In this document: piece after piece, positions 26,652-34,895 of the stretch
Position numbering within the stretch: the first letter of the stretch is position 1
How the letters are laid out: each line of letters begins with the position of its first letter
Source of the DNA: Halomonas fontilapidosi
GTDB lineage: Bacteria > Pseudomonadota > Gammaproteobacteria > Pseudomonadales > Halomonadaceae
Reading direction: 5' to 3'
DNA: 64,000 bases
Assembly: GCF_014192285.1 (NCBI RefSeq)
Contig: NZ_JACHXQ010000005.1
Location: 124,001 to 188,000, forward strand
Program-made: the position numbers and the translations under genes
The notes under the pieces: generated by a model
What the model saw: only the letters and a program-made list of their open reading frames with translations
Told to the model about the DNA's origin: nothing
The model's database searches: none

Positions 26652-27365
26652 ATGAACCTGATCCTGCTCTCTCCCGACGATATCGAGGACGGCCGCCTCG
26701 CCCGGGTCCGTGATCCGCGACGCCTGGCCCACCTGCGCGAGGTGCATCGGGCGAGCCCCGGCGACCTGCTGACGCTGGGCATCGAAGGGGGAAAGATAGG
26801 GCGCGGGGAACTGCTGGCCCTGGGCGATGACGAGGCCCTGTTCAATGTCGCCGGCCTGGACCAGGCGCCGCCGCCGGCACTGCCGGTCCATCTGGTGCTC
26901 GCCCTGCCCCGACCGCGGATGCTTGCCCGCACCCTGGAGCATGTCACCGCGCTCGGTGTGAAGCACATCACCCTGCTCAACACGCGCCGCGTAGAGAAGA
27001 GCTACTGGCAGTCGCCGGAGCTCGGCGAGGAGAAGATCCACCGCCACCTGGTGCTCGGCCTGGAGCAAGCCCGCGATACCCGGCTGCCCGAGGTGGTGCT
27101 GGCCAAGGGCTTTCGCCCTTTCGTCGAGGAGCGGCTGCCAAGCCTGCTGGCCAAGCGCCGCGGTCTGGTGGCCCACCCCGGCTTGCCGGGCGACTGCCCG
27201 CGCCACCTCGACGAGCCCGTGCTGCTGCTGGTAGGCCCGGAAGGGGGCTTCATTCCCTGGGAAGTGGAACGACTGCTCGCAACGGGCTGCGAGGGCATCC
27301 ACCTGGGCCCGCGCATCCTGCGCGTGGAGACCGCGGTGACGGCCCTGCTCGCCCGGCTCTTCTGA
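26652..27365 (+). CDS. rsmE: 16S rRNA (uracil1498-N3)-methyltransferase
   Basis: 237 residues. N-terminal PUA-like RNA-binding part and C-terminal SPOUT knot with VLLLVGPEGGFIPWEVE (SAM pocket) and LGPRILRVETAVTALLA at the end. Methylates U1498 of 16S rRNA. ATG 26652 begins MNLILLSPDDI; the frame extends further upstream but without similarity. Convergent with the retropepsin-like gene, separated by 15 bp. Confidence 0.95.
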   Translation: MNLILLSPDDIEDGRLARVRDPRRLAHLREVHRASPGDLLTLGIEGGKIGRGELLALGDDEALFNVAGLDQAPPPALPVHLVLALPRPRMLARTLEHVTALGVKHITLLNTRRVEKSYWQSPELGEEKIHRHLVLGLEQARDTRLPEVVLAKGFRPFVEERLPSLLAKRRGLVAHPGLPGDCPRHLDEPVLLLVGPEGGFIPWEVERLLATGCEGIHLGPRILRVETAVTALLARLF

Positions 27366-27380
27366 CCGCCGGGAGTCGAG

Positions 27381-27932
27381 CTAGTCGTCCTCGTCCGGGT
27401 CGTGGGCAACGAGCGGGGCGTCGTCGTCGCAATCGGGCCGGTTGAGGAAGGTATCGCGCACGTCGAGCAGTCCCAGGTGGCCGATGGAGCGGCGCCCAAG
27501 CAGCAGCGGGTAGTTCATCTCCTCGCGGTCGCGCAGGCTGAACTGCTCCTCGTAGACGGTGTCCCCCAGGCAGACCTTCATCAGCACCACCGGTCGCTCG
27601 TCGATGCCGCCCGCGCCGCGCACCCGAAGGTCGCGGTAGAGCGGCAGTTCCATGCGCTCGGTGAAGGTCTCGCCGCTCGCCTCGTCCTCGAGCCTGAGGC
27701 GAAAACGCACCCACTCCTCGCCATTTTTCTCGAAGGTCTCGATGTCACGGGCGTCCAGCGATGAGGTCAGGGCACCGCTGTCGAGCTTGGCCTTCACCTC
27801 CACGCCCCAGGGCTCCAGCGTCGCCTTCTCTACCCAGCCGAAGACCCTGTCCGCGTCGGCGGCGATGGCCGGGGGTGCGGCGCTCAGCAGCAGAGCAGCC
27901 AGCAGGGAAAGGGCATAACGCATCGGGGTCAT
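27381..27932 (-). CDS. Secreted RimK-associated ATP-dependent zinc protease family protein (retropepsin-like)
   Basis: 183 residues. Signal peptide at 1-24 (LSLLAALLLSAAPPAIA). The mature part is the PF05618 retropepsin-like domain: VFGWVEKATLEPWGVEVKAKLDSGALTSSL has the DSGA active-site motif, and YPLLLGRRSIGHLGLLDV is the conserved C-terminal strand. Related proteins neighbour or modify RimK-type ATP-grasp systems, and some are periplasmic. The C-terminus is strongly acidic (DCDDDAPL...DPDEDD). ATG 27932 follows GGAG; an internal ATG three codons later is possible. Substrate unknown. Confidence 0.85.
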   Translation of the reverse strand: MTPMRYALSLLAALLLSAAPPAIAADADRVFGWVEKATLEPWGVEVKAKLDSGALTSSLDARDIETFEKNGEEWVRFRLRLEDEASGETFTERMELPLYRDLRVRGAGGIDERPVVLMKVCLGDTVYEEQFSLRDREEMNYPLLLGRRSIGHLGLLDVRDTFLNRPDCDDDAPLVAHDPDEDD

Positions 27933-27965
27933 GGACGTCTCCGGGTCAGGGGTAAGGGACGGGGC

Positions 27966-29234
27966 TCAACGCTTCAGGCGCTCGAGCAGGTGGCGGGTAG
28001 CGAAGCCATCCGGGGTGGCCCCGATGGCGGCCTGGAACTCACGCAGGCCACGGCGCGTATTGGGACCCATGATGCCATCCGGCGCCCCCACCGCGAAGCC
28101 GCGCTGGTTGAGCAGCTGCTGCATCTCACGTACCTGGCGGCGGCTCAGCGGCTGCTCTCCCCGGGGCCAGCCCTGCACCACGCCCTCGCGACCGGCGATC
28201 TCATCGGCCAGGGTGCCCACCGCCAAGGCGTAACTGGTGGCATTGTTGTAGCGCAGGATGGCGCGGAAGTTGGCGCCCACCAGGAAGGCCGGGCCCTGGG
28301 CGCCAGCGGGCACGATCACCGAAGCGGCCGCGAGGTCGGGCAGCGGTTCCCCGTCCACGCTGCGCACGCCCCGCTCGGCCCAGGCGCGACTGGGGCGTCG
28401 AATAGAAAGCTCGGTCTCGGCGTAGCCGAAACCGTCGGGGAGGCGAACCTCCACGCCCCAGGGTTGCCCCGCCTGCCAGCCGGCCCGGTCGAGGTAGTGG
28501 GCAGTGGAGGCCATCACGTCGGGAATGCTGCCCCAGATGTCACGGCGCCCATCGCCGTCACCGTCCACGGCATAGGCCTCGAAGCTCGAGGGAATGAACT
28601 GGGTGTGCCCCATGGCACCGGCCCAGGAGCCCTGCATACGCTCGGGCGAGATGTCCCCGGCCTCCAGGATGCGCAGCGCCGCAAGCAGCTCGCCGCGAGC
28701 GAAGGCGCGGCGCCGGCCATCATAGGCCAGGGTAGCCAGGGCCTCCAGGGTCGAAAAGTCACCGAAGTTGCTGCCATAGTTGCTCTCGATGCCCCAGATG
28801 GCGACGATCACCTCGGCGGGCACCCCGTAGCGCTGCGCCATCTCGCGCGCCGTGCCGCGGTGATTGTGCAGGCGTTGCCGTCCGTTGGTGACCCGACTCG
28901 CCGACACGGCGGTGTCCAGGTAGTCCCAGATCGGCCGCACGAACTCGGGCTGGGCACGGTCGAGTTCGATCACCCGCGGCCGATAGCGCAGGCCGTCCAG
29001 GGCCCGCGACAGGGTCGCCTCGCCGATGCCCTCAGCCCGCGCCTCGCGGCGAAATCCGGCCAGCCAGCTGTCGAAATCCACCGTGGCCGCCGGCTCGGCG
29101 GCCTGCTGCTCGGCCGTGGCGTCGGTCGTCGCAGCGTTCGGGACTTTCCCGGCCTCGCTGGCCTCGCTGGAAGGCGTGGCTTGACAGCCGGCCAGCAGCA
29201 CCAGCAGCAAGGGAGTGGTCAGCATCCGTTTCAT
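27966..29234 (-). CDS. mltB: Lytic murein transglycosylase B-like lipoprotein
   Basis: 422 residues. Lipoprotein signal with lipobox LLAGC (Cys near residue 17). The transglycosylase domain (SLT_2 family) holds the catalytic Glu in VAIWGIESNYGSNFG and the conserved block MQGSWAGAMGHTQFIPSSF. A C-terminal peptidoglycan-binding domain (residues about 360-420: REMQQLLNQRGFAVGAPDGIMGPNTRRGLREFQ) follows. Cleaves glycan strands to anhydromuropeptides, which could feed the amgK-murU recycling route in this window. The longer frame upstream lacks similarity. Confidence 0.93.
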   Translation of the reverse strand: MKRMLTTPLLLVLLAGCQATPSSEASEAGKVPNAATTDATAEQQAAEPAATVDFDSWLAGFRREARAEGIGEATLSRALDGLRYRPRVIELDRAQPEFVRPIWDYLDTAVSASRVTNGRQRLHNHRGTAREMAQRYGVPAEVIVAIWGIESNYGSNFGDFSTLEALATLAYDGRRRAFARGELLAALRILEAGDISPERMQGSWAGAMGHTQFIPSSFEAYAVDGDGDGRRDIWGSIPDVMASTAHYLDRAGWQAGQPWGVEVRLPDGFGYAETELSIRRPSRAWAERGVRSVDGEPLPDLAAASVIVPAGAQGPAFLVGANFRAILRYNNATSYALAVGTLADEIAGREGVVQGWPRGEQPLSRRQVREMQQLLNQRGFAVGAPDGIMGPNTRRGLREFQAAIGATPDGFATRHLLERLKR

Positions 29235-29305
29235 TGTCGCTCCTGCAGGGACAGTTCCGTGGTCGGCTCGATCATCGCCCAGATCCGGCCAGCAGGCCAG
29301 CCGCT

Positions 29306-29758
29306 TCAGTAGCCCCAGAGCCGCGCGATCAACAGGCCGTGGCAGGCCAGCACGGTCAGCGTCAGCGGCATACGCAGGGTGTGATACCACACGGGCAGTA
29401 TCGCCCGGCTGCTGCGGGTCAGTTCGTAAAGACGCACCAGGATGAAACCGCCCGCCAGGACCCAGGCGCCTGTCAGCGGATGGAGCAGCAGCGCCGGCCA
29501 GGCGATCAGGCTCGGCGCCATGCTCAGCAGCAGACGCAGCCGAAAGGCCGGGCTGCCCGCCGGCTGCTGCGACATGGCCACTCCCCACTGCACGCCGCCG
29601 AGAAACGACAGAATGACCGCGCTGTAGTACAGGAAGGCGTCAACGGCGACGACCTGCCATACCACCGGGGCCAACCATGCGGCCGTCGCGGTGGCCACGA
29701 AGGGAATCAGGCCTGCCAGGCCCAGCATCAAGGGCAGGAATGGCGTGGCGGTAGGCAT
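29306..29758 (-). CDS. DUF3429 integral membrane protein
   Basis: 150 residues with four to five hydrophobic helices. The segment YYSAVILSFLGGVQWGVAM is the hallmark of DUF3429 (PF11911). Function unknown; homologues occur across proteobacteria. It lies 15 bp downstream of the DASH cryptochrome gene on the same strand, so it is likely part of the same transcript. Confidence 0.88.
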   Translation of the reverse strand: MPTATPFLPLMLGLAGLIPFVATATAAWLAPVVWQVVAVDAFLYYSAVILSFLGGVQWGVAMSQQPAGSPAFRLRLLLSMAPSLIAWPALLLHPLTGAWVLAGGFILVRLYELTRSSRAILPVWYHTLRMPLTLTVLACHGLLIARLWGY

Positions 29759-29772
29759 CGGGGCGGCTCTCC

Positions 29773-31149
29773 TTAATCCGGGTCGGCAAATAGCGATAAC
29801 GGCGCCAGCGGGGCGGCAAAGCGCGACGGCGACACCCGCCAGGGTTGGTGCCGGGCTTGCCCGGGAGGCAACTCGGCCAACTCGGGTTGCCAGTGGGCCA
29901 CGTAGTCGCCGGCGGGGTCATAATGCGCTGCCTGCTTGAGCACATTGAACCTGCGGTCGCGGGTGTCGCGTCCGACCCCGGCGACATAGCGCCAATTGCC
30001 CCAGTTGCTGGCGACGTCGTAGTCGAGCAGGCAGTGCTCGAACCAGGCCGCGCCGAGCCGCCAGTCGCCGTCCAGTTCATTGACCAGGAAGCTGGCCACG
30101 TTCTGCCGCGCCCGATTGGAAAGCCATCCGGTGGCGGATAGCTCGCGCATGGCGGCATCCACGAACGGCACGCCGGTACACCCCTCACACCAGGCACGGA
30201 AGCCTGGACTGGGGGCGGGCAGCTGGCGCTCGCCATACAGTGAAGCGCCCTCCTGCCGCGCCGCCCAGTGGAAATAGTCACGCCACAGCAGCTCGAAAAT
30301 TACCCAGTAGCTCGATTCGTTGGCCCCGTGACTGGCTTCCCAGGCGCGCACCGCATCGTGCACCTGGCGCGCCGACAGGCAGCCGTGGGCCAGCCAGGGG
30401 GAGAGCCGCGTGGAGAAGTTGGCACCGACGAGACCATTGCGGGTCTGCTTATAGCGCGCCACGGCGCCGCTCTCCCACAGATAGTGATCAAGCCGCGCCC
30501 GCGCGGCCGCCTCGCCGCCGGAAAAGGCAAAGCCGCCACGGGCATCCGGCGCCCAGGCGGCCGCGCGGGCGCAGACCTTGCCCAGCGACGGGAAGCCTCG
30601 CGGCGCGTTGGCCGGCCAGCCGGGCAGGGTCACCGGCGCCGGCGCCGCCGCAGGAACCTCCCAGCGACGCTCCACCTTGCGTCGAAACGCCGAGAAGCTA
30701 GCAGGGATGTCCTCCACCGCCATGGGCAGAGAGGCCTCGTCGAGCAGCATGCCGCTATCATGCGGCGCCATGCTCAGTTGGCCACCTATCCGCTCGGCAA
30801 GCGTCACGCTGGCCTGACTCTCCTCCCAGCCGGCATCGGCGCGCACCCTCACGGCATCGATGGCGTGAGCCTCGACCAGTTCGGCGATCGCCTCGACGGG
30901 ATTGCCGATGCGCACCAGCAGGTCACTGCCCCGCTTGAGCAGCTCACCCCGCAGTTCGATAAGGTTCTTCCAGAGAAACTGCAGGCGAGCCGGCCCGATA
31001 CGCGGGGCATCGAGCCCTGGTAGCGAGTCCAGCCAAGTGTCGTCCAGCACGAACACACACAGCAATGACTCGGGCGGCGTCGGGAAATGAAACAAGGGGT
31101 TATCGGCCAGTCGCAGATCACTGCGCAGCCACACCAGCACTCGGCTCAT
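29773..31149 (-). CDS. DASH-type cryptochrome/photolyase
   Basis: 458 residues. Photolyase N-terminal antenna domain (MSRVLVWLRSDLRLADNPLF) and FAD-binding domain (FSTRLSPWLAHGCLSARQV, ELLWRDYFHWAARQEG, NRARQNVASFLVNELDGDWRLGAAWFEHCLLDYDVASNWGNW). The RQNVASFL and DVASNWGNW blocks and GRDTRDRRFNV are typical of DASH cryptochromes, which repair CPDs in single-stranded or looped DNA with light. The start overlaps the stop of the DUF2256 gene by 4 bp (ATGA). The extra sequence above this ATG belongs to that gene in another frame. Confidence 0.95.
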   Translation of the reverse strand: MSRVLVWLRSDLRLADNPLFHFPTPPESLLCVFVLDDTWLDSLPGLDAPRIGPARLQFLWKNLIELRGELLKRGSDLLVRIGNPVEAIAELVEAHAIDAVRVRADAGWEESQASVTLAERIGGQLSMAPHDSGMLLDEASLPMAVEDIPASFSAFRRKVERRWEVPAAAPAPVTLPGWPANAPRGFPSLGKVCARAAAWAPDARGGFAFSGGEAAARARLDHYLWESGAVARYKQTRNGLVGANFSTRLSPWLAHGCLSARQVHDAVRAWEASHGANESSYWVIFELLWRDYFHWAARQEGASLYGERQLPAPSPGFRAWCEGCTGVPFVDAAMRELSATGWLSNRARQNVASFLVNELDGDWRLGAAWFEHCLLDYDVASNWGNWRYVAGVGRDTRDRRFNVLKQAAHYDPAGDYVAHWQPELAELPPGQARHQPWRVSPSRFAAPLAPLSLFADPD

Positions 31150-31298
31150 GAGCTGACCCTCGTGCGCCGCGCCTCGCGACGGCAGCGCTCGCTGCAGTAG
31201 CGCACATCCTCCCAGCAGCGCGACCACTTGCGTCGCCAGGCAAAGGATCTTCGACAGTGGCCGCAGAGCTTGCTGGGCAGGTAAGGCTTGCGATGCAC
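31146..31298 (-). CDS. DUF2256 small zinc-ribbon-like protein
   Basis: 50 residues, reading MHRKPYLPSKLCGHCRR..., RRKWSRCWEDVRYCSERC... to RTRVSS. Four cysteines in CxxC and YCSERC context, RKW and the basic tail are the DUF2256 pattern, a family often found immediately upstream of cryptochrome/photolyase genes. I start at GTG (31298) because the family starts M.K..LP.K.C and GGGGG lies about 9 bases upstream; an in-frame ATG at 31313 would add five residues. Stop TGA overlaps the cryptochrome ATG. Function unknown; zinc binding is inferred from the cysteines. Confidence 0.88.
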   Translation of the reverse strand: MHRKPYLPSKLCGHCRRSFAWRRKWSRCWEDVRYCSERCRREARRTRVSS

Positions 31299-31324
31299 GA
31301 TAGACCCCCACATTCATGGACAGA

Positions 31325-31358
31325 CCATGATTATCGTACAATATATGTATAACTTAAA
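31325..31358 (-). promoter_or_regulatory. AT-rich promoter of the DUF2256-cryptochrome operon
   Basis: On the minus strand TTTAAG and GATAAT stand exactly 17 bases apart, a plausible -35/-10 pair with a good -10. The 17-bp spacer reads TTATACATATATTGTAC and contains two hexamers, TATACA and TGTACG, of the type bound by LitR/CarH photoreceptor repressors, but they are 5 bp apart rather than 12. This AT-rich island stands out in the GC-rich surroundings. Regulation by light is inference. Confidence 0.5.
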
Positions 31359-31388
31359 GCCCCGCCGTTTTCCGCCCCACACACGGCA

Positions 31389-31413
31389 GAAGGCCGCCTA
31401 CCAGGCGGCCTTC
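31389..31413 (-). terminator. Terminator of the seven-gene Mrp operon
   Basis: Perfect 10-bp arms GAAGGCCGCC and GGCGGCCTTC with a 5-base loop, 23 bp after the mnhG stop on the minus strand and followed there by TTCTGCC. It separates the mnh operon from the cryptochrome operon promoter. The T tract is short, so efficiency is uncertain. Confidence 0.7.
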
Positions 31414-31435
31414 AATAGCAGGCAGGCGCAACGCG

Positions 31436-31840
31436 TCAGGAGGGGTCAGTTTCCTGGGGTTCACGGCGAGCATTGGCCTCGGTCTCGCGACCACTCTTCA
31501 GCTCATGGGTCAAGGGATCGTAGTTGGGGCGCAGCTCGTCCTTGAGCGTGCCACTCCACAGCTTGGAACCCACGAAATAACCGGCTCGGCCAATCACATG
31601 CGCCGCCACCGGGGCGGTCATCATGATGAAGAGGATCACGCCGAAGGCCCGCGCCACCACTGCCACCTGAGCGAAATGGATGGCCACCGCCAGCATGATC
31701 AGCGTAGCGCCCAGGGTCGCGGCCTTGGTCGTGGCGTGCATGCGGGTCAGCAGGTCGGGCAAGCGTACGATCCCCAGTGCCGCCAGGAGCATGAAGATCG
31801 CGCCGACCAGTATGAACCCCTCTTTCAGCAGCTCAATCAT
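31436..31840 (-). CDS. mnhG: Na+/H+ antiporter subunit G (seven-gene Mrp system)
   Basis: 134 residues, three transmembrane helices in the first 95 residues. The family motif LLAALGIVRLPDLLTRMHATTKAATLGATLIMLA is near residues 18-52; the hydrophilic C-terminus (about 97-134) is longer than in the shortest relatives and charged. Last gene of the operon, overlapping mnhF by 8 bp. MrpG is an essential small subunit of the Mrp complex in the inner membrane. Confidence 0.95.
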   Translation of the reverse strand: MIELLKEGFILVGAIFMLLAALGIVRLPDLLTRMHATTKAATLGATLIMLAVAIHFAQVAVVARAFGVILFIMMTAPVAAHVIGRAGYFVGSKLWSGTLKDELRPNYDPLTHELKSGRETEANARREPQETDPS

Positions 31841-32102
31841 CTCGTGGTCCCCCGCGCTCCAGGAAGCGAGCGAAACCGATGGCCGCCATGAACGCCATCA
31901 ACGCCATGACGATGGCCACATCGAGAAGACTCGGCACGTCGGTGGCGATGGCCACAACTCCGATGATGCCGACGAGGATCGACGAAAAGAGCTCCAGAGC
32001 CACCACCCGATCCGGCAGGCTAGGGCCGCGAAACAGGCGCACGAAGGCCAGGCAGAGTGCCAGGGACATCAACGCCAGACTCAGCAGGATCACGATCGAC
32101 AC
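31833..32102 (-). CDS. mnhF: Na+/H+ antiporter subunit F (seven-gene Mrp system)
   Basis: 89 residues, three transmembrane helices. The motif FRGPSLPDRVVALELFSSILVGIIG carries the conserved P-DR-A region of MrpF (residues about 27-50). Overlaps mnhG by 8 bp and is 17 bp after mnhE. Confidence 0.95.
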   Translation of the reverse strand: MSIVILLSLALMSLALCLAFVRLFRGPSLPDRVVALELFSSILVGIIGVVAIATDVPSLLDVAIVMALMAFMAAIGFARFLERGGPRDD

Positions 32103-32119
32103 GCTGTCACCTCCTTACG

Positions 32120-32593
32120 CTAATGGAACAGCTCCAGGGCCCGGCGCTCCAGTTCTGCCAGGCTGCGCCGAAGTTCCGGTTCGTCATCCAGAAACATGGC
32201 ATGGATGTAGAGCACACGCCGATCGTCCGAGACATCCAGGCTCAGGGTGCCCGGCGTCAGCGAGATCAGGTTGGCGACGAAGGCGATCTCGAACTCGGTG
32301 CTGGCCTTGAGGGGCATCGCGATCACCCCCGGCTTCATGTACCAGGGCGGGGTGACGATGTCGTAGGAGACCTTGAGGTTGGCCATGACCAGCTCCTTGA
32401 TAAAGAAGCCGACGAAACGGATCAAGCGCGGAAGCCGCTGGGCATGACCGGCCAGTGCCGGCACCTGGGGCTGGATCAGCGCCAAGGCCAGATAGCCGAA
32501 GAGCAGACCGGCAAGCAGGTTGCGGCCGCTGAAGTCCCCGGTGAGTACCACCCAGGCGAAACCCAGCAGCAGGTTCCAGGCGGCCCCGATCAT
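32120..32593 (-). CDS. mnhE: Na+/H+ antiporter subunit E (seven-gene Mrp system)
   Basis: 157 residues. Two N-terminal membrane helices ([28 protein letters not shown]) and the family blocks [19 protein letters not shown] and [18 protein letters not shown]. Overlaps mnhD by 4 bp. Peripheral structural subunit of Mrp. Its spacing to mnhF is 17 bp. Confidence 0.95.
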   Translation of the reverse strand: MIGAAWNLLLGFAWVVLTGDFSGRNLLAGLLFGYLALALIQPQVPALAGHAQRLPRLIRFVGFFIKELVMANLKVSYDIVTPPWYMKPGVIAMPLKASTEFEIAFVANLISLTPGTLSLDVSDDRRVLYIHAMFLDDEPELRRSLAELERRALELFH

Positions 32594-34107
32594 GGCGCGA
32601 CCTCCCTGCCATGGTCGAGCACGGCCTGGATATAGCGATCAGGCGCCAACAGCTGGCCGGCCGAGGCCTCGGCCAGCGCGTAGAGGGGCTCGGCATTGAG
32701 GCCAATGAACAGGGTGCACAGCGCCAGGCCGGCCACCGGCACGGCCATCAGCCACATCTCGCGCGGATCGACCGCCGGATAGGGGTCGACATCGCCCTCG
32801 GGCGGTACCGACTTCCAGAACACCTCGGCCCAGATCTTGATCATCGAATAGAGGGTAAGCAACCCCACCAGCAGCGCAATGAAGGTCACCCCGTAAGCCT
32901 CGGCCTCGATGCCGGCGCGGATCACAATGAATTTGGCGAAGAACCCGGACAGGGGCGGCATGCCGGCCAGTGACAGCGCCGGGATCAGGAACAGCACGGC
33001 GAGCCAGGGGTGGCTGCGATAGAACCCCCCCAGCGACTTCAGCTGGTAGGTGCCGCGCAGCCGGTGCACGATGCCGCTGACCAGGAAGAGGTTCGTCTTC
33101 ACGATGATGTGATGCATGATATAGAAGACCCCGCCGATGATCGCCAGGGGCGTGAACAGCGCCAGCCCCAGGATCATGTAGCCGATCTGGCTGACGATGT
33201 GAAACGACAGGATGCGCCGAAATTCGAACTGCGCCGCCGCCCCCAGCACACCGCAGAGCATGGTCAACCCCGCGCCCCACAGCAGGATCTCGTGGGTGTA
33301 ACCCGGACTCTGGTTGAAGATCAGCGTGAAGACCCGAAACAGCGCATAGACGCCGACCTTGGTCAGCAGGCCAGCGAACAGTGCCGAGACAGCCACCGGC
33401 GGGGTGTGGTAGGAGGCGGGCAGCCAGAAGAACAGCGGGAAAGCCGCCGCCTTGATGCCGAAGGCGACCATGAACATCATCGCCAGCACGTCGACCATGC
33501 CGTTGTCTTCCAGGGTCGCCAGGCGACGGGCGATGTCGGCCATGTTGAGCGTGCCCACCATGCCGTAGAGCAGCCCCACGGCAACCAGGAAGATGACCGA
33601 GGAGACCAGGTTGAGAGTAACGTACTTGATGGCACCCTCCATCTGGGCCTTCTCGCTGCCCAGGATCAGCAACGCGAAGGATGCCACCAGCATCACCTCG
33701 AACCAGACGTAGAGGTTGAAGATGTCGCCGGTGAGGAAGGCCCCGGCAACGCCGGCCAGTAGCAGGTGCATCAGCGGAAAGTAGCCATAGGCCTCGTGAC
33801 CTCGGCCCACGGTGGCCAGCGAGAAGAGTGCCACGGCGAAGCCGATGATGCCGGTGAGCACGACCATGATCGCGCCCAGCAGGTCGGCCACCAGGCTGAT
33901 GCCGAAGGGCGCCGGCCAGTCGCCCATGTGCAGCACCAGGATACCGTCGCGGTTGACCGTGGCCAGCAGCCACAGGCTGGTCAGCAGCAGGCCGGCGGTA
34001 CCGGCCACGGCGACGAAGCGCTGCATGCTCCGCGAACGCCAGAAGACCAGCGAGATGGCTCCCGCCAGCAGCGGGATAAGGATGGGCAGCCCGATCTGGG
34101 GGTTCAC
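32590..34107 (-). CDS. mnhD: Na+/H+ antiporter subunit D (seven-gene Mrp system)
   Basis: 505 residues, about 14 transmembrane helices, a NuoN/NuoM-like proton-translocating subunit. Family blocks: [22 protein letters not shown] with the conserved Glu in helix 5 (near residue 135), [41 protein letters not shown] with the helix 7/8 Lys residues, and [16 protein letters not shown]. Overlaps mnhC and mnhE by 4 bp each. Confidence 0.97.
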   Translation of the reverse strand: MNPQIGLPILIPLLAGAISLVFWRSRSMQRFVAVAGTAGLLLTSLWLLATVNRDGILVLHMGDWPAPFGISLVADLLGAIMVVLTGIIGFAVALFSLATVGRGHEAYGYFPLMHLLLAGVAGAFLTGDIFNLYVWFEVMLVASFALLILGSEKAQMEGAIKYVTLNLVSSVIFLVAVGLLYGMVGTLNMADIARRLATLEDNGMVDVLAMMFMVAFGIKAAAFPLFFWLPASYHTPPVAVSALFAGLLTKVGVYALFRVFTLIFNQSPGYTHEILLWGAGLTMLCGVLGAAAQFEFRRILSFHIVSQIGYMILGLALFTPLAIIGGVFYIMHHIIVKTNLFLVSGIVHRLRGTYQLKSLGGFYRSHPWLAVLFLIPALSLAGMPPLSGFFAKFIVIRAGIEAEAYGVTFIALLVGLLTLYSMIKIWAEVFWKSVPPEGDVDPYPAVDPREMWLMAVPVAGLALCTLFIGLNAEPLYALAEASAGQLLAPDRYIQAVLDHGREVAP

Positions 34108-34451
34108 GTGTCGGTATCCTTCATCTTGTCCAGGTCATCGGCTCGCACGATTTCCCAGGCGCGACGCACCAGCACCACGGCGAAGGACAGCACACCGAAG
34201 GCGATCACGATGGCCGTGAGCACCAGCGCCTGGGGCAGCGGGTCGGCCACCGCGCCCTCGGGCGCCGTCAGGCCCTGCGGCACCAGCGGCGGGGCGCCGC
34301 GCACCATGCCCGCCGTGGCGAAGATCAGCAGGTTGGCGGCATTGGAGAGCAGCATCAGCCCGATCACCAGCTTGACGATAGAGCGGCGCAGCATCATGTA
34401 GATGGCGGCGGCGAACAGGATGCCGATCACGATGGCCATCAAGGGTTCCAC
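34104..34451 (-). CDS. mnhC: Na+/H+ antiporter subunit C (seven-gene Mrp system)
   Basis: 115 residues, NuoK-like, three transmembrane helices. The motif [25 protein letters not shown] is the MrpC signature, and [25 protein letters not shown] the third helix. Overlaps mnhD by 4 bp and lies 9 bp after mnhB. Confidence 0.96.
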   Translation of the reverse strand: MEPLMAIVIGILFAAAIYMMLRRSIVKLVIGLMLLSNAANLLIFATAGMVRGAPPLVPQGLTAPEGAVADPLPQALVLTAIVIAFGVLSFAVVLVRRAWEIVRADDLDKMKDTDT

Positions 34452-34460
34452 GGAGCCTCC

Positions 34461-34895
34461 TTAGCGTTCAGCGTCTTCCTGATCGGTCTTGACCAATGCG
34501 GTAACGGCGGTGAGCACCGAGCCCACCACCACCAGATAGACGCCGATATCGAAGATCAGCGGCGTCGAGGCCTTGAAGTCGATGATCGGGATCGTCCACC
34601 ACTGAGCGGTAAAGAAGGGCTCGCCGACCCACCAGGCGGGCAGCGTCGCGACCACGCCTAGCAGCAGTCCCATGCCGACCAGATCGAGAGGCGACACCTT
34701 GAGCATCTCGCTCAGCGCGCGACGCCCAAGGGCAAAGAGATAAAGCGCGAAGGCCCCTGCCGCCACCAGGCCGGCGATAAAGCCGCCCCCGGGCTCGTCG
34801 TGCCCACGCAACAGCAGGAACAGCGAAAAGAGCAGCTGAAGCGGCAGCAGCAGCCGCGCCGCGGCATTGAGGATCAGAGTGCCCGATCTAACCAT
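34461..34895 (-). CDS. mnhB: Na+/H+ antiporter subunit B (seven-gene Mrp system)
   Basis: 144 residues, four transmembrane helices. [28 protein letters not shown] is the MnhB signature, and [20 protein letters not shown] the last helix. ATG 34895 starts [16 protein letters not shown]; the frame continues upstream inside mnhA without similarity. Overlaps the mnhA end by 8 bp. In the second operon of this window the same domain is fused to subunit A. Confidence 0.95.
   Translation of the reverse strand: MVRSGTLILNAAARLLLPLQLLFSLFLLLRGHDEPGGGFIAGLVAAGAFALYLFALGRRALSEMLKVSPLDLVGMGLLLGVVATLPAWWVGEPFFTAQWWTIPIIDFKASTPLIFDIGVYLVVVGSVLTAVTALVKTDQEDAER

Noticed and set aside
31325..31358. A full LitR-type operator at the cryptochrome promoter
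   Set aside because: Two half-site-like hexamers are there but with 5 bp spacing instead of 12, and other alignments match at only 3 of 6 positions; kept only as a weak hint.
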